Positions 26,432-34,747 of a DNA stretch of 64,000 nucleotides are shown in pieces. Under the pieces are notes generated by a model, which did not search any database, was not told where the DNA came from, and worked only from the letters and a program-made list of their open reading frames with translations. Source of the stretch: Streptomyces pactum (GTDB lineage: Bacteria > Actinomycetota > Actinomycetes > Streptomycetales > Streptomycetaceae). Location: the NCBI RefSeq assembly GCF_002005225.1, contig NZ_CP019724.1, positions 4,466,501-4,530,500 on the forward strand. The letters are read 5' to 3'. Within the stretch, counting starts at the first letter, position 1, and each line of letters begins with the position of its first letter. The position numbers and the translations under genes are program-made.

Positions 26432-27259
26432 TCAGCGGCCCAGGTGGTCCAGCACCGCGCGGGGTCGGTTGGTGATGATGGCGTCGACGCCCAGTTCGGC
26501 GCAGAGGTCCACGTCCTCGGCCTCGTTCACGGTCCACACGTGCACCTGGTGACCGGCCCGCTTCAGGCGCTCGATGTAGGCGGGGTGGTTCCGTACGATC
26601 CGGATCGAGGGACCGGCGATCCGGACACCCGCGGGCAGCCGGCCGTCCCGCAGCCGGGGCGAGACGAACTGCATCAGATAGACGGTCGGCAGGGTCGGCG
26701 ACGCGGCCCGCACCCGGTGCAGCGAGCGGGCCGAGAAACTCATCACGCGCACCGGGGACTCGGCGGTCGAGGCCGGGGCGTCGAGTCCGAACCGCTTCAG
26801 GAGTATCAGCAGCCGCTCCTCCACCTGTCCCGCCCACCGCGTGGGGTGCTTGGTCTCGATGGCCAGTTCCACCCGCCGCCCCGCGTCGGACACCAACTGG
26901 AGCAGCCGCTCCAGGGTCAGTACGGAGGTCTCCTCCCGGTCCTCGGGCCGGTGCTCCCAGTCGGGCTGCTCGTCGCGGGTCCGCCAGAACTCCCGCGTTC
27001 TGCGGGCGCCGAAGTCGAGCGCGGCCAGATCGGCCAGCTCCAGCGCCGACACCGCGCCGCGGCCGTTGGACGTACGGTTGACACGCCAGTCGTGGACACA
27101 GACGAGATGGCCGTCGGCGGTCAGGCGCACATCGCACTCGAGGGCGTCCGCCCCGTCCTCGATAGCCTTCCGGTACGCGGCCAGGGTGTGTTCGGGTGCC
27201 TCCTCGGAGGCTCCCCGGTGGGCGACGACCTGGATCCGGTGCTGTCGTGCGTGGGTCAC
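26432..27259 (-). CDS. Glycerophosphodiester phosphodiesterase
   Basis: A 275-residue cytosolic GDPD enzyme that hydrolyses glycerophosphodiesters to glycerol-3-phosphate and an alcohol. The N-terminal VVAHRGASEEAPEHT holds the catalytic HRG and metal-binding E, ALECDVRLTADGHLVCVHDW holds the ExD and catalytic HD residues, and VELAIETKHPTRW holds the later ET-K motif. There is no signal peptide. The GTG at 27257-27259 (MTHARQHRIQVV) is the only start close to the conserved domain. The ORF continues open upstream, but that part has no similarity. Tandem repeats lie right behind its stop. Confidence 0.92.
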   Translation of the reverse strand: MTHARQHRIQVVAHRGASEEAPEHTLAAYRKAIEDGADALECDVRLTADGHLVCVHDWRVNRTSNGRGAVSALELADLAALDFGARRTREFWRTRDEQPDWEHRPEDREETSVLTLERLLQLVSDAGRRVELAIETKHPTRWAGQVEERLLILLKRFGLDAPASTAESPVRVMSFSARSLHRVRAASPTLPTVYLMQFVSPRLRDGRLPAGVRIAGPSIRIVRNHPAYIERLKRAGHQVHVWTVNEAEDVDLCAELGVDAIITNRPRAVLDHLGR

Positions 27260-27523
27260 CGCGTCATGGTGCCACGGGCGGGTAGACGTGCCATCGGAGT
27301 CATTGGCCGAGCGTCCGTTTAGTCTTGGATAACCCATATAAGGGCCGACCGTGGACCCACAGCAACCGCTTATGGTGCTCTGACGGCCCGTGGGAAAAGC
27401 TGATGGCATACGAAAACACTGCACATCCGCGTCGTGCCGGACCGTGGAGCAGCGCGTCAGCGCGCTGAGCGCGACGAGTGTGAAGTGTGACCGACAAACA
27501 GCCGTGGAACGAGGAGAGAAGCT

Positions 27524-29086
27524 GTGAGCACCGAGAACGAGGGCACCGCGGTACCCCCGGCCCCGTCCGCGCCTCCCGTGCCGGTGGAATCTCCCACAGC
27601 CCCCGCCCAGTCGGCCGCGCCGCACCCGGACCAGCCGTCACACCCGGACCAGCCGTCGTCCCCGGACCAGCCGCCGTCCCTCGCGTCGCACCCGGACCAG
27701 CCGTCGTCCCCCGCGCCCTCGGGACCGCCACAGCACCACGGCTTCGGACAGGCCCCCACGCCGCAGCACGCCACTCCCCAGGGCACGGCCCCGTCCCACG
27801 GCGCGGGTCCCGCCCCCGGCCCGGCCGCGCCGCAGGGGTACTCCGCCCCCGACGCCTCCTGGCCGCCGCCCCCGCCGCCGGGCACCCCCTCGTACGGAGG
27901 CGGTGGCGGAGGTGGTGACGGCTCCGGCGGCTGGGGATCCTCGTACCAGCCGCCCGCGCCGAAGTCGGGCCGCGGCCGTGGTGGTGTGGTCGCCGCGTTC
28001 CTGATCGCCGCGCTGGTCGCGGGCGGCCTGGGTGGCGGCCTCGGCTACACCCTGGCCAAGAACAACGACGGGTCCGGCTCCACGACGGTCTCCGCCTCCG
28101 ACACCGGCGGTTCCGTCAAGCGTGATGCGGGCACGGTCGCCGGCGTGGCGGCCGAGGCGCTGCCCAGCACGGTCACCATCCAGGCCGAGGGCAGCAACGG
28201 CGAGGGCGGCACCGGTACCGGGTTCGTCTTCGACAAGCAGGGTCACATCGTCACCAACAACCACGTGGTGGCCGAGGCGGTCGACGGCGGCAAGCTCAGC
28301 GCGACGTTCCCCAACGGCAAGAAGTACGCCGCCGAGGTGGTCGGCCACGCACAGGGCTACGACGTGGCGGTCATCAAGCTGGACAACGCCCCCTCGGACC
28401 TGAACCCGCTGCCCCTGGGCAACTCCGACAAGGTAGCCGTAGGTGACTCCACGATCGCCATCGGCGCCCCCTTCGGCCTGTCCAACACGGTGACGACGGG
28501 CATCATCAGCGCCAAGAACCGCCCCGTGGCCTCCAGTGACGGCAGTGGCGGCAGCAAGGCGTCCTACATGAGCGCCCTGCAGACCGACGCGTCGATCAAC
28601 CCGGGCAACTCCGGCGGTCCGCTGCTGGACGCCCAGGGCAACGTCATCGGGATCAACTCCGCGATCCAGTCCACGAGCAACGGCGGCTTCGGCACCGGCC
28701 AGGCCGGCTCGATCGGCCTGGGCTTCGCCATCCCCATCAACCAGGCCGAGTTCGTCGCCAAGCAGTTGATCAAGACCGGCAAGCCGGTGTACGCGAAGAT
28801 CGGCGCCTCCGTCTCCCTGGAGGAGACGACGAACGGCGCCAAGCTCACCGAGCAGGGGGTGGGCGGCTCCGAGCCCGTCGAACCAGGCGGCCCGGCCGCC
28901 GACGCGGGCCTCAAGCCCGGCGACGTCATCACCAAGCTCGACGACCGCGTGATCGACAGCGGCCCGACCCTGATCGGCGAGATCTGGACCCACAAGCCGG
29001 GCGACGAGGTCACGGTCACCTACGAGCGCGCCGGCAAGGAGCGCACGACCGAACTCACCCTGGGCTCCAAGATCGGCGACGACTGA
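27524..29086 (+). CDS. HtrA/DegP-type membrane-anchored serine protease with PDZ domain
   Basis: A 520-residue protein. Residues 1-140 are a cytosolic, disordered Pro/Ser/Gln-rich region with repeated HPDQPS units (DNA repeats about 27612-27712) and a Gly run. One transmembrane helix follows (GVVAAFLIAALVAGGLGGGLGYTLA). The trypsin-like domain has the triad His (VTNNHVV), Asp (YDVAVIKL) and Ser (GNSGGPLL). A PDZ domain (about 400-515, GPAADAGLKPGDVITKLDD) recognises C-termini. It would degrade or refold damaged proteins outside the membrane. The GTG start has GAGGAGAGAAGCT before it. tRNA-Ser follows closely. Confidence 0.94.
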   Translation: MSTENEGTAVPPAPSAPPVPVESPTAPAQSAAPHPDQPSHPDQPSSPDQPPSLASHPDQPSSPAPSGPPQHHGFGQAPTPQHATPQGTAPSHGAGPAPGPAAPQGYSAPDASWPPPPPPGTPSYGGGGGGGDGSGGWGSSYQPPAPKSGRGRGGVVAAFLIAALVAGGLGGGLGYTLAKNNDGSGSTTVSASDTGGSVKRDAGTVAGVAAEALPSTVTIQAEGSNGEGGTGTGFVFDKQGHIVTNNHVVAEAVDGGKLSATFPNGKKYAAEVVGHAQGYDVAVIKLDNAPSDLNPLPLGNSDKVAVGDSTIAIGAPFGLSNTVTTGIISAKNRPVASSDGSGGSKASYMSALQTDASINPGNSGGPLLDAQGNVIGINSAIQSTSNGGFGTGQAGSIGLGFAIPINQAEFVAKQLIKTGKPVYAKIGASVSLEETTNGAKLTEQGVGGSEPVEPGGPAADAGLKPGDVITKLDDRVIDSGPTLIGEIWTHKPGDEVTVTYERAGKERTTELTLGSKIGDD

Positions 29087-29149
29087 CCCGCGTACTCCCG
29101 CGCCGACCCGCTACCCTTGTCCCGCGCCGTCGATCACGACCGGCGTGTG

Positions 29150-29234
29150 GGTGGGTTGCCCGAGCGGCCTAAGGGAACGGTCTTGAAAACCGTCGTGGCG
29201 CAAGTCACCGTGGGTTCAAATCCCACACCCACCG
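29150..29234 (+). tRNA. tRNA-Ser(UGA)
   Basis: An 85-nt class II tRNA. The acceptor stem is GGTGGGT/ACCCACC with discriminator G29234; the anticodon TGA (29184-29186) sits in a CTTGAAA loop closed by CGGT/ACCG; the T-arm is GTGGG-TTCAAAT-CCCAC; and the variable arm is long, as in Ser tRNAs. CCA is not encoded. Confidence 0.97.
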
Positions 29235-29243
29235 CGGTGATGA

Positions 29244-29278
29244 ACGGCCCCTGACCAGGTGTTGTGGTCAGGGGCCGT
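29244..29278 (+). terminator. Terminator of tRNA-Ser(UGA)
   Basis: ACGGCCCCTGACCA (29244-29257) and TGGTCAGGGGCCGT (29265-29278) form a perfect 14-bp stem with a 7-nt loop, ten nt past the tRNA. Confidence 0.85.
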
Positions 29279-29438
29279 CGTCCTCGCGGGGTCCGTGCGC
29301 GGGCTACGCTGTGGTCGCCCCGGGTGCTGACAAGCTTGGGGACACGGGCCGGTGTTCTCGCTGTCCACCCCTGCTTTCGGCGGGGCCGCCGCGGTGCGGG
29401 GGAGCACTGGTGCCATGGGCCCGCCGTGCTCCGCTCGG

Positions 29439-30653
29439 TCAGTCGAGTTCCGGCTCGGCCAGTGGGTCTCTCTGGCCGTGCTGGTGGGGGAAGCCGCGGG
29501 CCGGAGGGAGCCTGGCCGGGCGGGCGACGGGTTTCGGTCCGGGGGCGTCTGGGACCCCGTCGACCATCGTGATCAGTGCCGTCAGGGGGTTGAGGATCTC
29601 CGCGGGGTCGTAGATGACCGCGGTCTGCAGGTTCATCAACGCCGTCTCGAGATCCTGGTCCCCCACTCTGTTGGCCACCTCGATCAGGCGGTCCAGGTGG
29701 TCCTTGACCAACCCGATGTCCCCCGGGGGCTCGAGCCCGGCCTCCTCCGACCTGAGCGCGTTGACGATGTCGACGAGCTCGTGGAGTTCCGGCCCGTCGC
29801 CGCCGGGGCGTTGCCCGGTCGCCTCCTCGGACCATGTCACGTACCGGAGGAGCCAGATGGAGAGCGTGGACAGCCAGGCGCGGGTCTGACGCCGAGCGGC
29901 CTTCATCTGTTCGCTGAGTCCCCCGAAGCCACCACTGGTGACCTCGGCGACCGCCGTGGACGCGGCGGCGAGACCGCCCATGGTGAGCGAGCCGGAGAGC
30001 TCCTGGCTGAATCCCACGTCGAACAGGAGGGTGGAGGCCAGACCGGCACCGGCCGACCGCGCCACCACCATGAGCCGTCGGTGGGCGGCCGCCTCCTGGG
30101 TCCAGGTGCGGTCCTGGTGGATCTCCGCCGCCATGTTCTCGCGGAGCCGGTTCATTCCGTCGGGCAGGTCGTGGCTCAGGAGCAGTCCGGACGTCTTCGC
30201 CACCACCCTGGCGGCGAACAGGCGGGCGCGGTCGTCTCCTGACGGGAATCTCGCGTAGTCCAGGGCCGCGTCGCCCTCTTCGGTCCGCGCGGCGGCCTGC
30301 GCCCAGTCGCGCAGCCGCTCGTAGTAGGTGTGTCTGGCAGGCCCCTCGTGGCGCGGGTAGCGGACGCCGTGGGTGATCTTCTCCCGGAACCAGCGTGCCC
30401 ACTTGTTGAGAAGGCCGCCCCGCGCCTCCATGGGAACGGCGATCGTGTCGAGGATCTCGCACAGGCGCCGCGCGGCCTCGTTGACCCGGGGTGGTGTCGG
30501 TTGGTCCGGGTCGTCGTGGAACAGCAGGGCGCTCACCACGGCTTGGTACTGCAGGTACTGGAACCAGCGGCGCTGTTTGAAGACGCGCCAGAGAAACCAA
30601 CCGGTACGGGCCGCGCTCGTCCCTGCCCGACTGGCTGAGGTGATGTCGGTCAC
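29439..30653 (-). CDS. Unrecognised 404-residue protein beside tRNA-Ser
   Basis: A 404-residue protein that I do not recognise. It is mostly helical and soluble, Trp- and Arg-rich (FLWRVFKQRRWFQYLQYQ at the N-terminus, KWARWFREKI), with one semi-hydrophobic Gly/Ala-rich stretch (about 205-245, AGAGLASTLLFDVG and SGSLTMGGLAAASTA) that might enter a membrane, and a proline-rich tail. The start is GTG at 30651-30653 (MTDITSASRAG). Its position just past a tRNA gene, and its unusual content compared with the core genes around it, suggest lineage-specific gene acquisition. No integrase is nearby. Confidence 0.7.
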   Translation of the reverse strand: MTDITSASRAGTSAARTGWFLWRVFKQRRWFQYLQYQAVVSALLFHDDPDQPTPPRVNEAARRLCEILDTIAVPMEARGGLLNKWARWFREKITHGVRYPRHEGPARHTYYERLRDWAQAAARTEEGDAALDYARFPSGDDRARLFAARVVAKTSGLLLSHDLPDGMNRLRENMAAEIHQDRTWTQEAAAHRRLMVVARSAGAGLASTLLFDVGFSQELSGSLTMGGLAAASTAVAEVTSGGFGGLSEQMKAARRQTRAWLSTLSIWLLRYVTWSEEATGQRPGGDGPELHELVDIVNALRSEEAGLEPPGDIGLVKDHLDRLIEVANRVGDQDLETALMNLQTAVIYDPAEILNPLTALITMVDGVPDAPGPKPVARPARLPPARGFPHQHGQRDPLAEPELD

Positions 30654-30984
30654 AGTGGAAGGCTACCGGTCCGCCGGCGGCGGAAGAGACCCTTCTGTCC
30701 CGTTGGTCAGACCCGGTGGCGGGCCTGAACCGCAGCGTGGACGGGCTTTCCGCATCCCGGGTACGCCGGCGCGCGATGGCTGGAAGGGAGTGCGGGGCTG
30801 GTTCACAGGACCAGGGCCGATCGTAAGGAGTAGCGCTTTTGCGCAGGTCGGAGGTGCTGCCTCGGCCGCTGGCGGTATGCCGTTGGAGGGTGGCACTACT
30901 GCCACTGGGAGGTGGGGTGGCGGCGCGTTACGTTCGGGGCGCACCCGGCACAGGCCGGACTTCTCGCTTACGAAGGGCCCGCCC
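30654..30984. other. Divergent intergenic gap
   Basis: A 331-nt region between the 404-residue protein (minus) and the DJ-1 family gene (plus). The inverted repeat GTGGCA-4-TGCCAC at 30890-30905, 79 nt before the DJ-1 start, is a possible operator. A GCGC-TTTT-GCGC hairpin lies at about 30834-30845. No gene is seen. Confidence 0.5.
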
Positions 30985-31677
30985 ATGCACGCCCAGATCG
31001 TCCTGTTCGACGGCTTCGATCCGCTCGATGTCATCGCCCCGTACGAGGTGCTGTGCGCCGGCGGCACCGCCTCCCCGGGCGCGGTGACCGCTGAACTGGT
31101 CTCCGCTGAAGGGCCGCGGGAGGTGGTCAGCGGTACGAACGGGCTGGTGCTGCGTGCCACCGCCGCCCTCGATCCCGGCCGCCCCGGCCTGATCCTGCTC
31201 CCCGGGGCGTCGGGGCGCGTCGGGGAACCCGGCGAGGACCACGGGGGCGACGCGGGGGCGGCCGGGCAGGGACAGCGGGACGAGTCCATCCCGGTGCTGC
31301 TGGGCCGCACCCTCACCACCGAGCTGCCGGTGCTGCTGAAGGCGGCGATGGGAAATCCCGACGTGACCGTCGGCGCGGTCTGCGGCGGCTCGCTCGTCCT
31401 GGCCATGGCCGGCCTGCTGGAGGGACGCCACGCCACCACGCACCACTTGGGCCTGGACATGCTCGACGCCACCGGCGTCCACGCGGTGAGCGCCCGCGTC
31501 GTCGACGACGGCGACCTCGTCACCGGCGCCGGCGTCACCTCCGGACTGGATCTGGGCCTGTACCTGCTGGAACGCGAGGTGGGCCCTCGCATCGCCCATG
31601 CCGTCGAGGAGCTGTTCGCCCATGAGCGCCGCGGCACCGTCTGGCGCGACAAGGGGCCGGAGCCCGCCCGGTTCTGA
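30985..31677 (+). CDS. DJ-1/PfpI-family protein
   Basis: A 230-residue protein of the DJ-1/ThiJ/PfpI superfamily, close to the ligand-binding domain of GlxA-type AraC regulators and to isonitrile hydratase-like enzymes. The N-terminus MHAQIVLFDGFDPLDVIAPY and the elbow AVCGGSLVLAMAGLL, with its nucleophile Cys, are diagnostic. A Gly/Asp-rich insertion (GEPGEDHGGDAGAAGQGQ) interrupts the segment before the elbow and looks like a local expansion. It has no DNA-binding domain. ATG at 30985 follows GAAGGGCCCGCCC. Reaction unknown. Confidence 0.85.
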   Translation: MHAQIVLFDGFDPLDVIAPYEVLCAGGTASPGAVTAELVSAEGPREVVSGTNGLVLRATAALDPGRPGLILLPGASGRVGEPGEDHGGDAGAAGQGQRDESIPVLLGRTLTTELPVLLKAAMGNPDVTVGAVCGGSLVLAMAGLLEGRHATTHHLGLDMLDATGVHAVSARVVDDGDLVTGAGVTSGLDLGLYLLEREVGPRIAHAVEELFAHERRGTVWRDKGPEPARF

Positions 31678-31773
31678 CCCGACGGCCTCCTCTCTGTTCT
31701 CTCCTCTCTTCTTCTCCTTCTCCTTCTCACCCTCACTCTGCTCGCATCACACGACGTCAGGAAGCGCATCGGC

Positions 31774-32097
31774 ATGTCCGTCGAAGGAATCTGGGATCTG
31801 TCCATGTCCACCCCCATCGGCAGGATCACGGCCGTCGCCGAGTTCCGGCGCGAGGACGGTGTCCTCGTCGGGACCGCCCACGGGGCGGGCGAGGAAGTAC
31901 CGCTCGGCGATGTCGTCCTCGACGGCGACCGGCTCACCTGGAGGCAGGCCATCACCAAACCGGTGCGCCTGAACCTGGTCTTCGACGTGACGGTCGACGG
32001 CGACAGCCTCGCGGGGAGCTCCAAGGCGGGACGGCTGCCCGCCTCCAAGGTCAGCGGCGAGCGCCGGGCCCTACGGGCGGGTGGCCGGTCGGATTGA
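31774..32097 (+). CDS. Small conserved hypothetical protein, beta-rich
   Basis: A 107-residue protein beginning MSVEGIWDLSMSTPIGRITA. Alternating beta strands and Gly turns (VLVGTAHGAGEEVPLGDVVLDG, LNLVFDVTVDGDSLAGSSKAG) suggest a small beta-barrel of the kind found in lipid- or ligand-binding families. It has no signal peptide or transmembrane segment. It lies 96 nt past the DJ-1 gene, after a pyrimidine-rich tract (TCTCTTCTTC-like, about 31690-31735). Function not assigned; I judge it a real gene from codon usage and compact ORF. Confidence 0.72.
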   Translation: MSVEGIWDLSMSTPIGRITAVAEFRREDGVLVGTAHGAGEEVPLGDVVLDGDRLTWRQAITKPVRLNLVFDVTVDGDSLAGSSKAGRLPASKVSGERRALRAGGRSD

Positions 32098-32111
32098 TCG
32101 GGGGACTGGTC

Positions 32112-32570
32112 CTAGAGTTCGAAGTCCTTAGCCAGCGCAGCCCAGTCGACGTCCCGCAGCGGGGCTTGGGTGTCGCAGGGGCCCGGGACGGCCGTGGTGG
32201 GCTGGAACCAGATGACGGTCAGTCCGGAGCGATAGCGCACCGGGTCGTTGGACGGGTCGAGGACGGTGGAGGAGAAGCGGCCCACGCAGGCCACGCGCGG
32301 CAGTAGCTCGACGGGGCCGAAGGCGCCCGCGTACTGGTGCGGGTACTCGCGAGGTGGCGGCACGAGGTGCACCGGTGTGGTGGGGGACATCTGCTCGGCG
32401 GTGTGCAGGAGGGCCTTGACGCGCAGGTCGTTGACCGGGCGGCAGGGGTAGTCCTCCAGCAGGCCGCCGTACGTCGGTGTGAGCCGCAGCTCGGCGAGCT
32501 CGACGCTGCGGCCGCAGGACAGGACGACCCGGGTCAGCGCCATGGTCGGCACTCTGGAGCGGTCGTGCAT
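32112..32570 (-). CDS. Hypothetical protein, possible partner of the primase-polymerase gene
   Basis: A 152-residue (or 143 if starting at the second ATG, MALTRV) soluble protein. Features: an early VVLSCGRSVELAELRL strand region, a LVPPPREYPHQYAGAFGPVELLP stretch and VACVGRFSSTVLD. I do not recognise a family. It is co-directional with the primase-polymerase gene upstream (123-nt gap), so the two may be one transcript. The start at 32570 is tentative because neither ATG has a good ribosome site. Confidence 0.68.
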   Translation of the reverse strand: MHDRSRVPTMALTRVVLSCGRSVELAELRLTPTYGGLLEDYPCRPVNDLRVKALLHTAEQMSPTTPVHLVPPPREYPHQYAGAFGPVELLPRVACVGRFSSTVLDPSNDPVRYRSGLTVIWFQPTTAVPGPCDTQAPLRDVDWAALAKDFEL

Positions 32571-32693
32571 GAGGGGCTTTCGGCTTTCGGCTCTCGGGTT
32601 TCGTGCCGAGGGGGCCGGGGCGGGTTCCGGGGCGAGGACCGGGGGCGGGGTGAGGGACGGGGCGGTGATCTCGCGTCACGTCTGGCGGGTGGG

Positions 32694-33560
32694 TCAGGGA
32701 TGGTGGCCGGTCATGCGGGCCGCTGACGCGATCGTGGCGCGGGCCTCGCGTTCGCTCAGCCCGGTGTTGAGGGCCGCCTCCACCAGGGGGTCCACCAGGG
32801 CGGGGCCGATGCCGTCCTCGTAGGCGCGGCAGGCGGCCCAGAACAGGCGGGTGTTGCGCTGGCCCTCGTGGGCGGCGAGGACGAACTGCACGAGCCCCTG
32901 ACCGTGCCCTCCCGCCGGAGCGAGGGCCGACTGGTGTGTGCGCGGCGGCGGGAGCAGGAGGCGCAGGAGGGCGGGCGGGCAGGCCGCGGGGGCGAGGTGG
33001 GCCGTGCCGGGCGCGGCGGTGTACGCGCCGTGCCGGGTGCGGGACCCGGGGCCCACCAGGTAGCCGCCGGCGCCGCGGATGTCGATGCCGGGGGCGAGGC
33101 GGCCGGCCGAGTTGGGGACGACGCGGTCGGGCGGGCCGCTCAGCCAGAGGTGGCGCCCTCCGCTCGGGGTCAGTACGACGACGGTGGGCGGGATCGTGAA
33201 CAGGTGGCGCAGGGCGAGTTCGCGCAGGGCGGCCGAGGAGTCCGCCTCCGGCTTCGTGTCCAGGTCGACGCCGATCAGGTGGTGCGGCGGCAGACCGCAG
33301 GCGATCCCGTAGCCCGTCGCCCAGGGTGCGGCGGCGAACAGTTCGCGGATGCGGGCGGGGTCGGTGGAGGCGTCGTAGACCCCGTGGCCGAAGCGGCCGC
33401 ACTCGCCGTGGCAGGGGGACGGTGCCGGGTCGTCGCGGTGGGGCGAGCGCAGGGCCGGGAGCTTCGTCCGGGACAGGGGGATGACGGCCAGCCCGCGTTC
33501 GGCGGCTGACAGTGCGTGTGCGAGGGCCAGCGTCGTGGCCTGCCGGTCGGTGGTGGCCAT
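32694..33560 (-). CDS. Bifunctional primase-polymerase (prim-pol) domain protein
   Basis: A 288-residue protein with an archaeo-eukaryotic-type primase-polymerase domain (about 10-220). It has GLAVIPLSRTKLPAL, the metal motif GVDLDTK (first DxD), SGGRHLWLSGP (conserved His) and GIDIRGAGGYLVGPGS (second acidic motif), matching active prim-pol proteins of actinobacterial plasmids, phages and host chromosomes. It has no helicase domain, so it may act as a lesion-bypass or gap-filling primase. A LexA-like palindrome lies 11 nt before its ATG (see 33571-33586), which suggests SOS control. It might alternatively be a remnant of a mobile element. Confidence 0.87.
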   Translation of the reverse strand: MATTDRQATTLALAHALSAAERGLAVIPLSRTKLPALRSPHRDDPAPSPCHGECGRFGHGVYDASTDPARIRELFAAAPWATGYGIACGLPPHHLIGVDLDTKPEADSSAALRELALRHLFTIPPTVVVLTPSGGRHLWLSGPPDRVVPNSAGRLAPGIDIRGAGGYLVGPGSRTRHGAYTAAPGTAHLAPAACPPALLRLLLPPPRTHQSALAPAGGHGQGLVQFVLAAHEGQRNTRLFWAACRAYEDGIGPALVDPLVEAALNTGLSEREARATIASAARMTGHHP

Positions 33561-33946
33561 GACTCTATTTTCGTACGCACGTTCGAAAAAGGGAAGGGTG
33601 GGTGCGTGCGACGCGCCGGGGAGGGGTGCTGCGCGGAAAAAGTGCGGGAACGCTTCACCTCTTGCGGCGCTTGGGGTGGAGCTGTCCGCACTGTCCTGAG
33701 CTGGGACGGAAGGGGAGCAAAGGGGTTTATCGACTTGTCATCACGCTTGAGGGCGAATCATGGCTTCCAGGGTGGTTCGCCGGGGATTCGGTGGGCAATT
33801 CTGATCACGCGACGTCGTGCACAGCGTCGAGGCGGTCGGCCGACTGCCTTGGCGAACGCTCCACTTCAGCCCTATCGCAGCTCCACTTCACGTACTTCTC
33901 GCGTTGTCGGCCGCAGGCCGGTGCGCACTTGTTCTGGAGGAACAAC
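33561..33946. other. Divergent intergenic gap
   Basis: A 386-nt gap between the primase-polymerase gene (minus) and the small secreted-protein gene (plus). Besides the LexA-like box it is moderately A/T-rich for this genome, with purine tracts (GAAAAAGGGAAGGG, GGAAGGGGAGCAAAGGGG) and a C/A-rich stretch (about 33860-33895). It probably carries the promoter of the secreted-protein gene, whose ribosome site is CTGGAGGAACAAC. Confidence 0.5.
33571..33586. promoter_or_regulatory. LexA (SOS) box-like palindrome before the primase-polymerase gene
   Basis: TCGTACGCACGTTCGA at 33571-33586 matches the actinobacterial LexA consensus TCGAAC-N4-GTTCGA at 11 of 12 fixed positions. It ends 11 nt before the primase-polymerase ATG (33558-33560), a place where a repressor would overlap a promoter with a short leader. 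LexA binding is inferred. Confidence 0.65.
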
Positions 33947-34273
33947 ATGGCAAGCATCCGTACCGCCCGCGTCGTTGCCGCCGTCGCCGCCCTCCCACTC
34001 GCCGCCGCCCTCTTCGGCGGCGCGGCGACGGCGGACAACGGTGCCATCGCGGACGGCGGATCGAACGCGACCGCTTCGGAGGCCTTCGCCGGCGTCATCG
34101 GCAGCGGTGTCGGCGACGACAACAACGGCAACTCGTCGACCACGCAGCAGCAGGCGGTCGGCTCGGGGGCCTCGAACCAGAGCAACACCGCGCAGGTCGA
34201 CGGCTCCGCGTTCACGGCGATCAATCAGGGCAACGAGAACGTGGCCGTCAGCTTCACCCCGCTGTGGTGGTGA
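33947..34273 (+). CDS. Small secreted hydrophilic Asn/Gln/Ser-rich protein
   Basis: A 108-residue protein with a signal peptide cleaved about at AATA-DNG (ALPLAAALFGGAATA). The mature part of about 77 residues is rich in Asn, Gln, Ser and Thr (DDNNGNSSTTQQQAVGSGAS and SNTAQVDGSAFTAINQGN) and ends in VAVSFTPLWW. It has no Cys. The Asn/Gln-rich, beta-friendly repeats with two 'QGN/SNT' motifs resemble secreted rodlin- or amyloid-like surface proteins, but I cannot place it. Strong ribosome site (GGAGGAACAAC), and two strong terminators follow. Confidence 0.75.
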   Translation: MASIRTARVVAAVAALPLAAALFGGAATADNGAIADGGSNATASEAFAGVIGSGVGDDNNGNSSTTQQQAVGSGASNQSNTAQVDGSAFTAINQGNENVAVSFTPLWW

Positions 34274-34278
34274 GCTGA

Positions 34279-34312
34279 GGGACCGGCGCGGGTGCGCTCC
34301 CGCGCCGGTCCC
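34279..34312 (+). terminator. Hairpin terminator of the secreted-protein gene
   Basis: GGGACCGGCGCGGG (34279-34292) pairs perfectly with CCCGCGCCGGTCCC (34299-34312), a 14-bp stem with 6-nt loop, 5 nt past the stop. Confidence 0.85.
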
Positions 34313-34350
34313 TCGGTCTTCGTGCGGGTGTGCTTCATGGGGTCGCAAGG

Positions 34351-34388
34351 CGCCTGGGCGGCGGTACTCCGGTATCGCCGCCCAGGCG
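34351..34388 (+). terminator. Second hairpin terminator with T-run
   Basis: CGCCTGGGCGGCG (34351-34363) pairs with CGCCGCCCAGGCG (34376-34388), followed by TTTT (34389-34392): an intrinsic terminator. Confidence 0.85.
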
Positions 34389-34396
34389 TTTTCGCG

Positions 34397-34608
34397 TCGG
34401 GGAGGCGTCGGGCGGCAGCCGGGGGAGGCGTCGGGCGGCAGCCGAGGCAGGCCTTGGGCAGCCGTCAGGGGAGGTCTCGGGCGGCAGTCGAGGCAGGCCT
34501 TGGGCAGCCGTCGGGGGAGGTCTCGGGTCGCCGTCGGGGGAAGCCTCGGGCTGCCGTCGGGGGAGGTCGCGGGCAGCCTCCGGGGTGAGGCCTCGGGCGA
34601 CCCCCCAG
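34397..34608. repeat. Degenerate ~23-bp tandem repeats
   Basis: About nine imperfect copies of a unit near GTCGGGGGAGGTCTCGGGCGG plus CAGCC, 20 to 25 bp each, follow the second terminator. Six-frame translations are low-complexity. It lies in the 474-nt gap before the sigma-factor gene; 34609-34747 contains nothing else clear. Confidence 0.75.
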
Positions 34609-34747
34609 GGGCGAACCCGCAGGCCCGCTCCTCGCCTCGTCCACCTACAGGAGGTGCAGCCGGCACCACCCCTACAACCTGAGGCGGACTCTGCTTCGGC
34701 ACCTACGGCCGATCCGCCGGACGCCCCCTCGCTCATAGCGTTGAGTC

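Noticed and set aside
27638..28993. 451-codon minus-strand frame inside the HtrA gene
   Set aside because: No motifs; shadow of the protease gene on the other strand.
29235..34273. Integrative element at tRNA-Ser(UGA)
   Set aside because: No integrase, excisionase or replication genes, and no direct repeat of the tRNA 3' end found downstream by eye.
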